Part shown: piece by piece, positions 52,076 through 61,200 of the stretch | Position numbering within the stretch: the stretch's first letter is position 1 | Layout of the letters: the number at the start of each line of letters is the position of its first letter | Assembly (NCBI GenBank): GCA_035403465.1 | Contig: DAONFG010000012.1 | Span: 5,072 to 69,071 of the forward strand | Direction: 5' to 3' | Source of the DNA: JAAYBQ01 sp035403465 | GTDB taxonomy: Bacteria > Spirochaetota > UBA4802 > UBA5550 | DNA length: 64,000 nt | Program-made: the position numbers and the translations under genes | Notes under the pieces: generated by a model | Database searches by the model: none | What the model saw: the letters and a program-made list of their open reading frames with translations, nothing else | What the model was told of the DNA's origin: nothing

Positions 52076-53023
52076 CTATCTTTTTAAATTGTAAATACGC
52101 TCTGCCAGAATGTTTTTATACTCACACTTCTGGTTTTCCGGAAGAAAACTTTTTTCCACACGACCTGTCATAACGGGCTCTGCTTCTATAATCTCCTGAA
52201 ATATATTGTTAAACTGCTTTTCCGTAAGGCCGGCATTTTTTGAAAATTTCATGAAGTCCTCTTTTACCAGCTTTCGTTTTTTACCATTCAGGGTCAGGGC
52301 TGTTTCATCGGGGTCATCTTTTTCAGGTATGACCAGCCTGGTGCAAAGCAGGTCATAAGCCGGCGAGAAGGCAATGAGTTCACCGTTTTCGATGAGTGAA
52401 AAGTTTTTCAGATGCATGTCGTTGTTCCCGGTGATAAATGAGAAGAGGAGTACTTTGAGAAGTTCTGTAATGTCAAACAGCGGGTTGGTGGAATACTTTT
52501 TTACTGCGCCCGCCACCTGTTCGTATGATCCATGGTATTTATGCTCCGTTAGCCTCCCGGTCAACTGGCACATGTCCTCCATCTGGATTTTGTCGCCATT
52601 AGCGGTGCGGTCGATCCTTTCTGTGATATAAGAGAGTTCGCCTGTTTTAAGGGGGATAAGCGAGTTGGGGACTGTCTTTATGCCCGCAAGAGCTGCCATC
52701 TTCATTGTGAGGCTTTCATTTTCCGGGAGGTTCGGATAGATGCCGACCGGTGGTTTGAGTATATATCTGCCCCATAGTCCAACAATAGTAAAACGGTTAA
52801 GGCCGTTCTCTGTGGTAATATGCATTGATATCTTGGGTTGTACGCCGGGGATGGTAATATGGTTCATTACTACGTTTTCGGCAAGCTTGCCAAGTTCTTC
52901 AATACCGTACGGGAGAGAGGGGAGTGCATTGCTGTGATAGAACTTTTTTATGCACTTGAGGTGGCATAGTTCCTCGCCCGGGAGTAATTGTTCGCTGCAG
53001 TGCAGGCATAACCGGTTATTCAT
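52076..53023 (-). CDS. hipT: HipT-like serine/threonine kinase toxin
   Basis: This 315-residue protein is the HipA C-terminal kinase without the N-subdomain 1. It begins with a Cys-rich part (LCLHCSEQLLPGEELCHLKC), then the Gly-rich loop ITIPGVQPKISMHI, the catalytic loop FITGNNDMHLKNFSLI, and FSPAYDLLCT as the DFG-like block. HipT/HipA kinases phosphorylate aminoacyl-tRNA synthetases. Its start overlaps the hipS end by 8 bp. The usual autophosphorylation Ser before GVQPK is not present in S-x-S form (ITIP). Confidence 0.9.
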   Translation of the reverse strand: MNNRLCLHCSEQLLPGEELCHLKCIKKFYHSNALPSLPYGIEELGKLAENVVMNHITIPGVQPKISMHITTENGLNRFTIVGLWGRYILKPPVGIYPNLPENESLTMKMAALAGIKTVPNSLIPLKTGELSYITERIDRTANGDKIQMEDMCQLTGRLTEHKYHGSYEQVAGAVKKYSTNPLFDITELLKVLLFSFITGNNDMHLKNFSLIENGELIAFSPAYDLLCTRLVIPEKDDPDETALTLNGKKRKLVKEDFMKFSKNAGLTEKQFNNIFQEIIEAEPVMTGRVEKSFLPENQKCEYKNILAERIYNLKR

Positions 53024-53345
53024 CCCCTGACTCCTTTAAGTGCCGGACTGATACCGCCCCTATGCAATCTGAGCAGCAGGCAAGAAGCAGTCCCATCCTG
53101 TCGCGGGGATTAAGTTTCCATGTCCTTTCGGCAATATCAAGCAGCCAGCCTTCAGGGATAAGACCGTCAAAGAAGGGGAAGAGTACATTGCTCCTGTATT
53201 CGTCTTCCGAAAGCGGAAGGGTAAGTGATACCGGAGGATTTTTTCCCTCTGTATAATTTTTGTGATACCTGAAAGAATAACCATTTTCATCCTCGGTGAG
53301 GATACCTGCGGGTTTTGCTTCGAAGTATATTTCAGCCCGTCTCAT
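53016..53345 (-). CDS. hipS: HipS-like protein (HipA N-subdomain 1)
   Basis: The 109-residue protein is the free-standing N-terminal subdomain of HipA (Couple_hipA): KPAGILTEDENGYSFRYHKN, SLTLPLSEDEYRSN, LFPFFDGLIPEGWLLDIAERT. In the E. coli HipBST system HipS acts as antitoxin for HipT. It lies between hipB and hipT, with 5 bp to hipB and an 8-bp overlap with hipT. Confidence 0.9.
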   Translation of the reverse strand: MRRAEIYFEAKPAGILTEDENGYSFRYHKNYTEGKNPPVSLTLPLSEDEYRSNVLFPFFDGLIPEGWLLDIAERTWKLNPRDRMGLLLACCSDCIGAVSVRHLKESGDE

Positions 53346-53350
53346 TTTTC

Positions 53351-53551
53351 TTAATTATCCTTCACCGGCGCCATTTTATGTCCAAATAGGGCAAGCACCT
53401 GGTTTATCCTGTCCAGTCGCAGGGTCTGCTTACCTTGTTCAAGTTCGCGGATGAAGCGTAATCCCACACCTGCCCTGTGCGCCAGCTCCTCCTGCGTCAG
53501 GTTAAGCTGCTTTCTTCTCTGTTTTATAAAGTAGATAAGCTCTTCAGTCAT
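53351..53551 (-). CDS. hipB: HipB-like HTH regulator
   Basis: This 66-residue Cro/C1-type helix-turn-helix protein reads EELIYFIKQRRKQLNLTQEELAHRAGVGLRFIRELEQGKQTLRLDRINQVLALFG. That is the HipB/XRE DNA-binding fold. HipB binds operator palindromes in front of its own gene and represses hipBST. Three such palindromes lie upstream at 53556-53652. It leads the operon. Confidence 0.93.
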   Translation of the reverse strand: MTEELIYFIKQRRKQLNLTQEELAHRAGVGLRFIRELEQGKQTLRLDRINQVLALFGHKMAPVKDN

Positions 53552-53555
53552 GATT

Positions 53556-53652
53556 ATACCCTATAGGGATTATATGAATGATTTAATGATATATTATACC
53601 TTTTAGGGTATAAAGTCAATCGTTTTTATATTTTTTATACCCTAAAGGGTAT
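53556..53652 (-). promoter_or_regulatory. Three HipB-type operator palindromes
   Basis: TATACCCTATAGGGATT at 53556-53571, TTATACCTTTTAGGGTATAA at 53594-53613 and ATACCCTAAAGGGTAT at 53637-53652 share arms ATACC(C/T) and (A)GGGTAT. The first is just upstream of the hipB start. The spacing centre to centre is about 40 bp. They fit an autorepression region. Confidence 0.85.
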
Positions 53653-53728
53653 GATTACAATTTTTTTGCATACAGGTATTATCAGGTTAATCCGCTTCCT
53701 GACAGCGCGGGTAATAATGTTTAGCTCA

Positions 53729-54020
53729 TTCCGGATTATTGGGAGAATCACTGGTTTTATTAAAGACAACTATGTGCCAGTTTCTACACAGCCCCCTGTC
53801 CCCCAAAGGGGGCACGTATCCAAAATTATTCAAATGATAAATATTCTTTAATCCTTTTCTAAACAGGTTCCCTGGTATTTAAAACATTTATTGGCAACCC
53901 GGTAATATAAAAAATCATTTATAAATTCCTGTTCCTTGAATCACTAATTGTTTCCATTTACGTGCCCCCTTTGGGGGACAGGGGGAAATCAGCCATGTTG
54001 CTGGTTTTCCAAACATTCCG
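53729..54020. mobile_element. MITE-like element, copy 2, perfect 26-bp inverted ends
   Basis: The core at 53792-53985 (194 bp) has 26-bp ends that are exact reverse complements; each starts CCCCCTGTCCCCCAAAGGGG and is a hairpin itself. The element is opposite to copy 1 at 34358-34645. Outer homology continues to TCCGGA-like ends at about 53729 and 54020. It lies between the hipB operators and the right direct repeat, and explains much of the 605-bp gap. Confidence 0.88.
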
Positions 54021-54075
54021 TAATGACAGTGTTTTATTCGTTCGTTAACTGTTATAGTTAATTTTTTTCACATTT

Positions 54076-54335
54076 CCCCAAAAAATTTTTCACCATTTTA
54101 AATCCCGGATCGTAGTACCTCATGAAGGGGCATCAAGCTGCCCCGATGGAGGCACAGTGAACAGACTTGTTTTGATATCATTATTATTACTCGCCGCATG
54201 CGGAAGCAGTGAAGAAGCGATTGAATTATACCGGTCCGGGATGAAGGAGTTCAGCGCGAGGAAGCTTGCCGAAGCAGAAAAATGTTTTCTTATGGCAATC
54301 GATAAGGACCCGGACCTGCTGAATGCCAGGCTTAT
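54076..54335 (+). repeat. Right copy of the direct repeat, joined to the intact lipoprotein gene
   Basis: The copy comprises the leader and first 60 codons of the gene at 54157 and matches 51764-52026. Between the copies are hipBST, its operators and the MITE-like element (about 2.05 kb). Confidence 0.92.
54118..54152 (+). promoter_or_regulatory. Leader hairpin that may mask the ribosome binding site
   Basis: GGGGCA (54127-54132) pairs with TGCCCC (54139-54144). Outside it CAT (54121-54123) pairs with ATG (54146-54148), and CCT (54118-54120) with AGG (54150-54152), with small internal loops. The pairing covers GGAGG, the Shine-Dalgarno of the GTG at 54157. The same hairpin is conserved in the left copy at about 51804-51838. 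Regulation is inferred. Confidence 0.55.
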
Positions 54336-54786
54336 GCTGTGCAAAATCTATTACTACAACGGGGACTTTAAGTCTGCTGTTGATTCCGCTGATTTCATCC
54401 TTGATGAAGATCCTGACCATGCAAACGCGCTCTACTGGAAGGCCCGGTCACTTGTGATGTCTGGGGATGGAAATAACGGAGCAGTTGATCTCCTTACGCG
54501 CTCCCTTGAAATAGACGGTCACAATATCCAGGCAAGACTTCTCCTTGGTATGATATATGAAAAGAACTCACAGTACACTGAAGCACTGCACCAGTACCTT
54601 GCTGTGCAGGAAGAGGAGGAGGGGATTATTGCCGCAAGGGGGAACCTTGCGCTGCTGTACAGGGGGATGGGAGTTTATGAGCGGTATAAAAGTGAATTGG
54701 CTGTTGCAGAGAGAATGGCTGAGTCGAGCGGCAAAAGTATTAAACGGATTAAGCTGTTAAAGGATGAAGCGGAGGAGATCAAATGA
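54157..54786 (+). CDS. TPR-repeat lipoprotein
   Basis: This 209-residue protein starts at GTG with the lipoprotein signal MNRLVLISLLLLAACGSSEE (lipobox LAAC). It is built of TPR units, such as AIELYRSGMKEFSARKLAEAEKCFLMAIDKDPDL and LLLGMIYEKNSQYTEALHQYLAVQ. It leads an operon with a second lipoprotein, TolC, an adaptor and two RND pumps, each overlapping the next, so it probably supports the envelope export system. Confidence 0.85.
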   Translation: MNRLVLISLLLLAACGSSEEAIELYRSGMKEFSARKLAEAEKCFLMAIDKDPDLLNARLMLCKIYYYNGDFKSAVDSADFILDEDPDHANALYWKARSLVMSGDGNNGAVDLLTRSLEIDGHNIQARLLLGMIYEKNSQYTEALHQYLAVQEEEEGIIAARGNLALLYRGMGVYERYKSELAVAERMAESSGKSIKRIKLLKDEAEEIK

Positions 54787-55286
54787 AGAGACTTGTAATC
54801 ATATTCATGATCATTTCACCCGCATGCGGTGATATGAGTTTTTTTATAAGGGATGACCTGAAGGTTACAGGGAACGGTAAAATTCTTATCGGGGATTTTT
54901 CATCGCGTGACATGAGCTATGATCCTTTTCTTGCGGATGAGCTCAGGGACAGATTGCGGTTCACTTTATTCAGTAATGGTTACGATGTTCAGATCGTCGA
55001 GGATGATGTTGATAAAAAGAGATTAAATCATACTTCCGATATTGCCGCCCTGTGCAACAGTAATGGCTGTGATGTCTTTATCACAGGTGTTGTGTCGAGG
55101 AAAGAGGTCATTTCAATCACGGACAGAAAGGTATACCTTTCTGTTTCTTTTGTAATAATGGACAGGAATGGAAAAGTTAAAGGCGAAGGCAGTTACATCG
55201 ACTGCAATGTAGATGCGCCGGAGTTTATAAAAGATGCAGCAGAATCATTCGTAAGCGAATTCACTAAACAGGTCAGGGGAGAATGA
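54783..55286 (+). CDS. Lipoprotein of unknown function (CsgG/GNA1162-like fold possible)
   Basis: The 167-residue protein overlaps the preceding stop (ATGA). It starts MKRLVIIFMIISPACGDMSF with the lipobox SPAC. The body has ILIGDFSSRDMSYDPFLADELRDRLRFTLFSNGYDVQIVEDD, a pattern resembling the periplasmic alpha/beta domain of CsgG-like proteins. No catalytic motif is visible. Its stop overlaps the tolC start by four bases, so it belongs to the efflux operon. Confidence 0.7.
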   Translation: MKRLVIIFMIISPACGDMSFFIRDDLKVTGNGKILIGDFSSRDMSYDPFLADELRDRLRFTLFSNGYDVQIVEDDVDKKRLNHTSDIAALCNSNGCDVFITGVVSRKEVISITDRKVYLSVSFVIMDRNGKVKGEGSYIDCNVDAPEFIKDAAESFVSEFTKQVRGE

Positions 55287-56758
55287 AAATTTTGTTTATT
55301 CCTGTTTTGATGTTAATCATGGTGCTATGCTCTGTGTTCGTGATACCGGGACCTGGAATCAATGCTTATGCTGATGCGGGTGAGGATAAGATCCTCGAGC
55401 TTGATATAAACAGGTCTGTTGGGATCGCGATATCGAACAGTTTTGAACTGAAAGAGATCATGGCGCGTGAAGATGTCTACAGTCTTGTTATTGATGAAAG
55501 TTTCAGGGAATATTTTCCTTCTGTTACATTCACTTATATGCAGACAGACGAAGTTCGCATCAGGGAAACCGACAGCAGGGAGTCCAGGCTGTCTGTGAAT
55601 ACCGAGTTTCTTGTATACGACGGGGGGAAGAGAAGCCTGAACTACGATATAGCAAAATTGAACGCCCTTGTAGCAACTAATGATTACAGGATTGCCCTGA
55701 ACAGGCTGATCATGGATGTGCGAACTGCCTACCTTAATCTTTTAAATCTGAAAGATACCATAACAATATACCGCATGACGCTTGATATGGGTAACATGCA
55801 GCTTGAATTCATCCGCAGGGAATATGAACTGGGGGATGCCACTAAACTTGCAGTAATGGAGATAGAGGCTAAGATCAAGGAGGTCGAACTTTCGCTGAAA
55901 GAAGCAATAGACGGGTATGAATCCAGCCTTAAGCAGTTCAAGCTGCTGCTGCGGATCGACTGGCGCATCCCGGTTGAGATCACCGGGGACGTAAACAGGG
56001 ATTTTGTATTCATCCCGCCCGGTAAAATCGATGAAAATGAAATGATTTCACTTGCCGTCAGAAAACGAAAGGAAATCGAAAGCAGCAGGGTTAAGAGTGA
56101 GATAAGCAGGAAGAATATGGAGATCGCCGAGAGTTACTACATCCCGAATGTCTCCATGGGATTAAACTATTCACTCAGCGGGGAGGAGTTCCCTCCGCGC
56201 GAAAAAGGCTGGGGCATTAACGTAAAACTTTCTACAGGTATTTTTGGAAATACTGCAGGCGGAGGAACCGGTTATACCGAGAGCGGTAATGAAAACAGCA
56301 GGGCTTTTTCGCGCGATGCGTCTGTGAATGTCATGGATAATATGCAGTATAAACGGATTATCGCTGAAAGCAGGATAGATTCTGCAAAGTCCGATGACGA
56401 GCAGAAGGTCACAGAGGAGAGTATTGCTGTCGAGGTTGTGAATACATGCCAGGGTATGAAAAATGCATGGGAGATGATCGAAATTTCGGGAAGAAGGGTT
56501 GAGCTTTACAATTCGCAGCTTGAAATAGAGAAGCTGAAGGCTGATATGGGTGAATCAAGGAGATACGATCTTGTCGAAAAAGAGATCGAATGGAGTAAAG
56601 CAGCGGTTGCGCTCCTTGATGCTAAAATTAAATACCTTGTTTCGATATCGGCGCTGGAAATTGCAACAGGCAGCGATTCAGGTTTTATAAAAAATTATCT
56701 TCAGGGGAAAGGTGAGAATGAATACACGGGACCTGATACAAAAGATCAGAATAAGTAG
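55283..56758 (+). CDS. TolC-family outer-membrane efflux protein
   Basis: This 491-residue protein has a signal peptide (about 1-30) and the TolC/OEP helical pattern in two repeats. YPSVTFTYMQTDEVRIRETDSRESRLSVNTEFLVYDGGKRSL-type strands at the start are followed by helices and a second strand block near 290-320 (VSMGLNYSLSGEEFPPREKG). It forms the outer-membrane exit duct. The adaptor start overlaps it by 41 bp. Confidence 0.88.
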   Translation: MKILFIPVLMLIMVLCSVFVIPGPGINAYADAGEDKILELDINRSVGIAISNSFELKEIMAREDVYSLVIDESFREYFPSVTFTYMQTDEVRIRETDSRESRLSVNTEFLVYDGGKRSLNYDIAKLNALVATNDYRIALNRLIMDVRTAYLNLLNLKDTITIYRMTLDMGNMQLEFIRREYELGDATKLAVMEIEAKIKEVELSLKEAIDGYESSLKQFKLLLRIDWRIPVEITGDVNRDFVFIPPGKIDENEMISLAVRKRKEIESSRVKSEISRKNMEIAESYYIPNVSMGLNYSLSGEEFPPREKGWGINVKLSTGIFGNTAGGGTGYTESGNENSRAFSRDASVNVMDNMQYKRIIAESRIDSAKSDDEQKVTEESIAVEVVNTCQGMKNAWEMIEISGRRVELYNSQLEIEKLKADMGESRRYDLVEKEIEWSKAAVALLDAKIKYLVSISALEIATGSDSGFIKNYLQGKGENEYTGPDTKDQNK

Positions 56759-58238
56759 TATAGTTGATGCAAAACTCCGGTTTGCAAATGCAGGATGGCC
56801 CCTGCGGGGCTTTTTTTTGGGGCTTCGCCCCAAATCCCTGGTCAAAAAAGAGAAAAACAATAAGCCAAATTTACGGGCACGAATAACCGGTCTTGTTCTT
56901 CTGGGTGTTGTAACAGGCGGAATTGTTTTCAGCATTGTTGTAATTCCTGAACTGCCATGGAAAAGAAAAAAAGTACATGCTGACATTACGGCTGCTGATA
57001 TTTCGACCATGATTATTGAAAGCAAAGAGGTCAGGGATACAATAAACTGTCTGGGGCAGATTGTCTTCAGGGAAAAGGCGAGTATCTCATCAAAAGTCAG
57101 CGGCAGGCTGGCAAAGATTTATGTCAGGGAAGGACAGAAGGTTAAGCGGGGTGAGGTCATAGCTGAGATAGAAAGGCTTCAGTACGAGATTACCCTGAAA
57201 CAGCAGAAATCTGAACTTGAGATTGCAAAAAAAGCGCTGGAACTTTCCGAGGCCAAACACAGCGACGCGATGAAGGGAGTTGAAATAAAACTTAAAACAA
57301 TAAAAAAGGCCGAGGCTGAACTGCGTGATAAGAAGGCCACCTTTGAAAATATGGAGACAATTCTTCATAACAAGGGTGAATTATATAAGGCAGGCGGAAT
57401 CAGCAAAACCGAATATGAGAGCGTGAAGACTCAGCACACTACACTTCTTACAAATTATGAAGTTGCAAGATCAGACCTTGAAATACAGCAGGTTGGATAC
57501 AGGGACAGCGATATTACATCATCAGGCTACAAAGTGCCGGATGCCCAGTCTGAAAGAATAAAAATACTCAAAATAATAAACACTAAAATCGAAAGGGCAG
57601 AGGTTGAATCAGCCAGGGCCAGGCTTAAGCAGGTTGAAAGCAGTCTCCTTTCAACACAGCTGATGCTTAATGAAACTTATATCCGGTCACCGCTTACCGG
57701 TGTTGTTGCCGTAAAGGGGATGGAGGTCGGAGAGATGGTGCGTGAAGATTCGATCATAGCCACTGTTATGGATATAAGCAGGGTTTATGTTTCGATCAAC
57801 CTTGGAGAGAAAGAGGTCAGGCGTATCAGCAAGGGGCAGAAGATTTCCTTCACAGTTGATGCATACCCGGAACGGAAATTTACGGCTGTGATCGAAGCTG
57901 TCACACCCCTGCTTGATTCCAAAACACGCACTTTCGAGGTTAAAGGAATTAGCGGAAACAGCAGCGCGGAACTTCTGCCGGGGATGTTTTCACGTGCTGT
58001 TATTGATACAGGGAAAACCATAAAAGGTATACTTGTGCCATCAGCAGCACTGCTTCGCGGTGAAGACGGGCGGACCGAAGTATACCTTTTGCGTAATGGA
58101 ATTGTAGTCCGCGAAAACATTGTCACCGGTAACGAAAGCGCTGACCAGGTACAGGTTCTTGAAGGGCTGGGGGAGGGTGATAAAATTGTTGTGAACGGGC
58201 TTAACACTATTTACCAGGGAATGAAACTCAATAAATGA
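56718..58238 (+). CDS. RND periplasmic adaptor (membrane fusion protein)
   Basis: I start at ATG 56718 (506 residues), with GGTGAG upstream; it overlaps tolC by 41 bp. A basic N-terminus is followed by a membrane segment at about residues 54-74, a biotinyl-lipoyl part (SGRLAKIYVREGQKVKRGEVIAEIERL), a long coiled-coil hairpin, the second lipoyl half (TYIRSPLTGVVAVKGMEVGEMV) and a beta-barrel. Bases 56797-56831 inside its N-terminal codons resemble a terminator, so an alternative later start is possible. It overlaps the pump gene by four bases. Confidence 0.88.
   Translation: MNTRDLIQKIRISSIVDAKLRFANAGWPLRGFFLGLRPKSLVKKEKNNKPNLRARITGLVLLGVVTGGIVFSIVVIPELPWKRKKVHADITAADISTMIIESKEVRDTINCLGQIVFREKASISSKVSGRLAKIYVREGQKVKRGEVIAEIERLQYEITLKQQKSELEIAKKALELSEAKHSDAMKGVEIKLKTIKKAEAELRDKKATFENMETILHNKGELYKAGGISKTEYESVKTQHTTLLTNYEVARSDLEIQQVGYRDSDITSSGYKVPDAQSERIKILKIINTKIERAEVESARARLKQVESSLLSTQLMLNETYIRSPLTGVVAVKGMEVGEMVREDSIIATVMDISRVYVSINLGEKEVRRISKGQKISFTVDAYPERKFTAVIEAVTPLLDSKTRTFEVKGISGNSSAELLPGMFSRAVIDTGKTIKGILVPSAALLRGEDGRTEVYLLRNGIVVRENIVTGNESADQVQVLEGLGEGDKIVVNGLNTIYQGMKLNK
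56797..56831 (+). terminator. Terminator-like hairpins inside the adaptor N-terminal codons
   Basis: GCCCC (56798-56802) pairs with GGGGC (56806-56810), and eight T follow (56811-56818). Directly after, GGGGC (56819-56823) pairs with GCCCC (56827-56831). The first hairpin plus T run looks like an intrinsic terminator, though it is in a coding region just past the tolC stop (56758). It could act as an attenuator or a repeat insertion. Confidence 0.5.
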
Positions 58239-61200
58239 AGATACTTGATTCTGCTATCAGGCGACGGATAACAACGACCATGGCTTTTACAGGTCTATGC
58301 CTTATCGGCGCGATATCAGCTTCACGCCTCCCTGTTGAGCTGCTCCCCGATATTGAGCTCCCGCGTCTCACCGTGATCACACCATTTGAAAACGCGGCGC
58401 CTTCAGAGATCGAAAAGCTTGTGACATCGCGGATTGAAGAGGCTGTCACAGGAGTCAGTGGAGTTACCTCTGTCTCATCTGAATCTATCGAGGGGCTCAG
58501 CATTGTAAAGATCACGTTCCAGTGGGGCACAGATATGGATATGGCCCTGATAGAAGCCAAGGAGAAGGCTGACCTTGTGAAGTGTGAACTTCCGGAGGAT
58601 ACAGGGCAGTCAATTGTAGTCAAGTACGATCCATCCGATGATCCGGTTATGATATATTCTGTTTCACTCAGAAGCGGTGAAAACAGTTCCGTGCGGCGCA
58701 GGGTAGAGAAAGAAATCGTACCATTTGTTGAAAGGATAAACGGTGTATCCCTTGTAGATATACTTGGAGGTGATAAACGGGAGATTCACATAGACATCGA
58801 TAACGCCAGGCTCTTTGCCCACAATCTTTCACTGTCAGATGTTGCGCGAAGGATTGACCTTTCAAATTACAACTATCCCGCGGGCAGCCTTGTAAAGGGC
58901 GACATGGAGTACCAGGTGCGCACCGTGGGTGAGTTCAGGAATCTTGATGATATCCGTAATGTAGCAGCAGGTTATAATGAAAGCGGTATCCCGGTTTACC
59001 TGCGCGATATCGCTTTAATTGAGGATACATTCAAAGAAAGAAAATCTATCGTAAGGTTTAACGGCGTCGAGAGTGTCGCGCTTCTGGTGCGCAAGGAGCC
59101 CGGTAAAAATACAATCGATACATGCGGCAATGTCCGCTCGGTAATTGAAGAGATACATTCAAAGAACAAAGATGACTTCAACATGCGGTGCGTTTATGAC
59201 CAGTCACAGTTTATACAGAACTCTATAGATAATGTGACACTCGATGCCATCCTCGGCGGAATTATTTCATTTATTATACTTTTTCTGTTCATGAAGAGGA
59301 TCGGTCCTCCTGTTATAATTTGTGCAACTATACCTGTTTCAGTACTCGGAACATTTATACTCATGGATGTATTCGGTATTTCTGTTAATACAATGTCGCT
59401 TGGAGGTCTTGCGATAGGCATTGGTATGATTGTTGATGCCGGTACCGTGGTGCTCGAATCCATTTATATGCAGCATCAGGCTGGAAGTGCAGTTTCACGG
59501 ATGGAAGCGGCAGTTAAGGGGGCAACCGATGTCGCTGTACCTGTTATAGTTTCAGTATTATCTTCTGTAGTCGTTTTTATGCCGATTGTCTTTCTTTCAG
59601 GCCTTGCCGGAGCCCTGTTCAGGGATCTTGCCCTGACTGTTTCATTTTCGCTTTTCATTTCACTCATCGCGGCGGTCACGCTGATCCCCATGCTCTCAAC
59701 TGTTGATGTAAAGATTCCCGCATTTATGAAGCTCCCTGGTAATCTGCGGAAAAAATTTGATCCTGTTTCCATGACCGACAGGCTCATGGAAAGACTTGAT
59801 GTTATATATGAACATGCAATCCGTTACTCTCTCACTAACAGGAAAATGGTTATTCTATGCGGTTTAGGTTCTCTTGCAGCCGGAATTATTCTTTTTATAC
59901 CTATCAAAAGCGAGATCATGCCGCGCCTTGATCCCGGAGAATTTTCTATCGAAATTGAGATGCCCGGAGGGACACCGCTTGCTAAAACGGAAAGTTACTG
60001 CGCATACATTGAAAAATCGCTCTCGGGAATCAGTTCGGTTGACTATGTTTTTACGAAAGCAGGTTGTGATCCCGATGCTACCATTTCCGAAAAGATATCA
60101 GGTCACGGCGCTGAATACGGGATTATTAAGGTATTCCTTAAAAACAGCTGGGGAGTTTCTACAAACGATATTATTGAACAGGTAAAAAAAAGTATCCCCT
60201 ATGGCGAGGATGCACAGGTCGTTTTCAGGTTAAAGGAGGATGTTGTTGCCTCGCTCTTCAGCGGCAGCGGAAAGAATTTCAACGTTGAAATTGCAGGGAA
60301 CGATATTGCAACGCTCAGGGAAGCAGGTAAAAAACTTAAAAGCATTGTGGCCGGTCATGACGGTGCGCGGAATGTTTCCACCCTGTTTGACGGGGAGTCC
60401 CCGGAACTTCGCCTGGATATTAACCGTGATTCGGCCTTGTCGCTTGGTATGAATATTGAAGATACCGCCTCATCAATTGCCATGGCTGTAAAGGGTGAGA
60501 TTATCACAAGGCTCTGTGAAAATGACGAGGAGACCGACATACGCATCAGGCTTGCGGGAACTGACAGGAACGATGTTGAATCAATCGGAAGGATACCTGT
60601 TATGAGCGGAACGGGCGAGTCAATACCTGTATCAAGGATCGCACAGATTATTCCGGGAAGCGCCAGTGTTAAAATTGTGCGGAGGGAACAGAGCAGGATC
60701 AATATCGTGAGTGCTGATATAGTATCAGATATTGACGGCTTTATCGCGGATATAAGCTCCAGGCTTGCCGGGGCACGCATCAATGAAAGTGTAACAGTAA
60801 AGATCGCCGATACAGGGGAGGAGATCACCAGGGCTATGACATCAATGGGATTTGCCCTTGTTCTTGCTGTTGTTTTTATTTATATGCTTCTTGCGGCCCA
60901 GTTCCAGTCATTTATTAATCCGCTTATTGTGATGCTCAGCATCCCGGTTACTATGCCTGGAATCTCCCTCGCTATGATTTTAACAGGTGTTACTCTTAAT
61001 ATAAATTCCGGCATAGGGATCATCATGCTCTCGGGAAACGTAGTGAGCAGCGCGATCATGCTTTTCGACTGCATTGAGCATAACAGGTCAGAGGGTCATG
61101 GTATAGAGGAATCACTTATACTCGCAGGCAAAGAGAGGCTTAAACCCATAGTAATGACCGTGCTTACAACAATCGTTGCCCTTGTTCCAATCGCGATAGG

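Noticed and set aside
53651..53851. Short plus-strand open frame over the hip operator region and MITE
   Set aside because: It runs across the operator and the inverted repeat and has no ribosome site or recognisable protein features.
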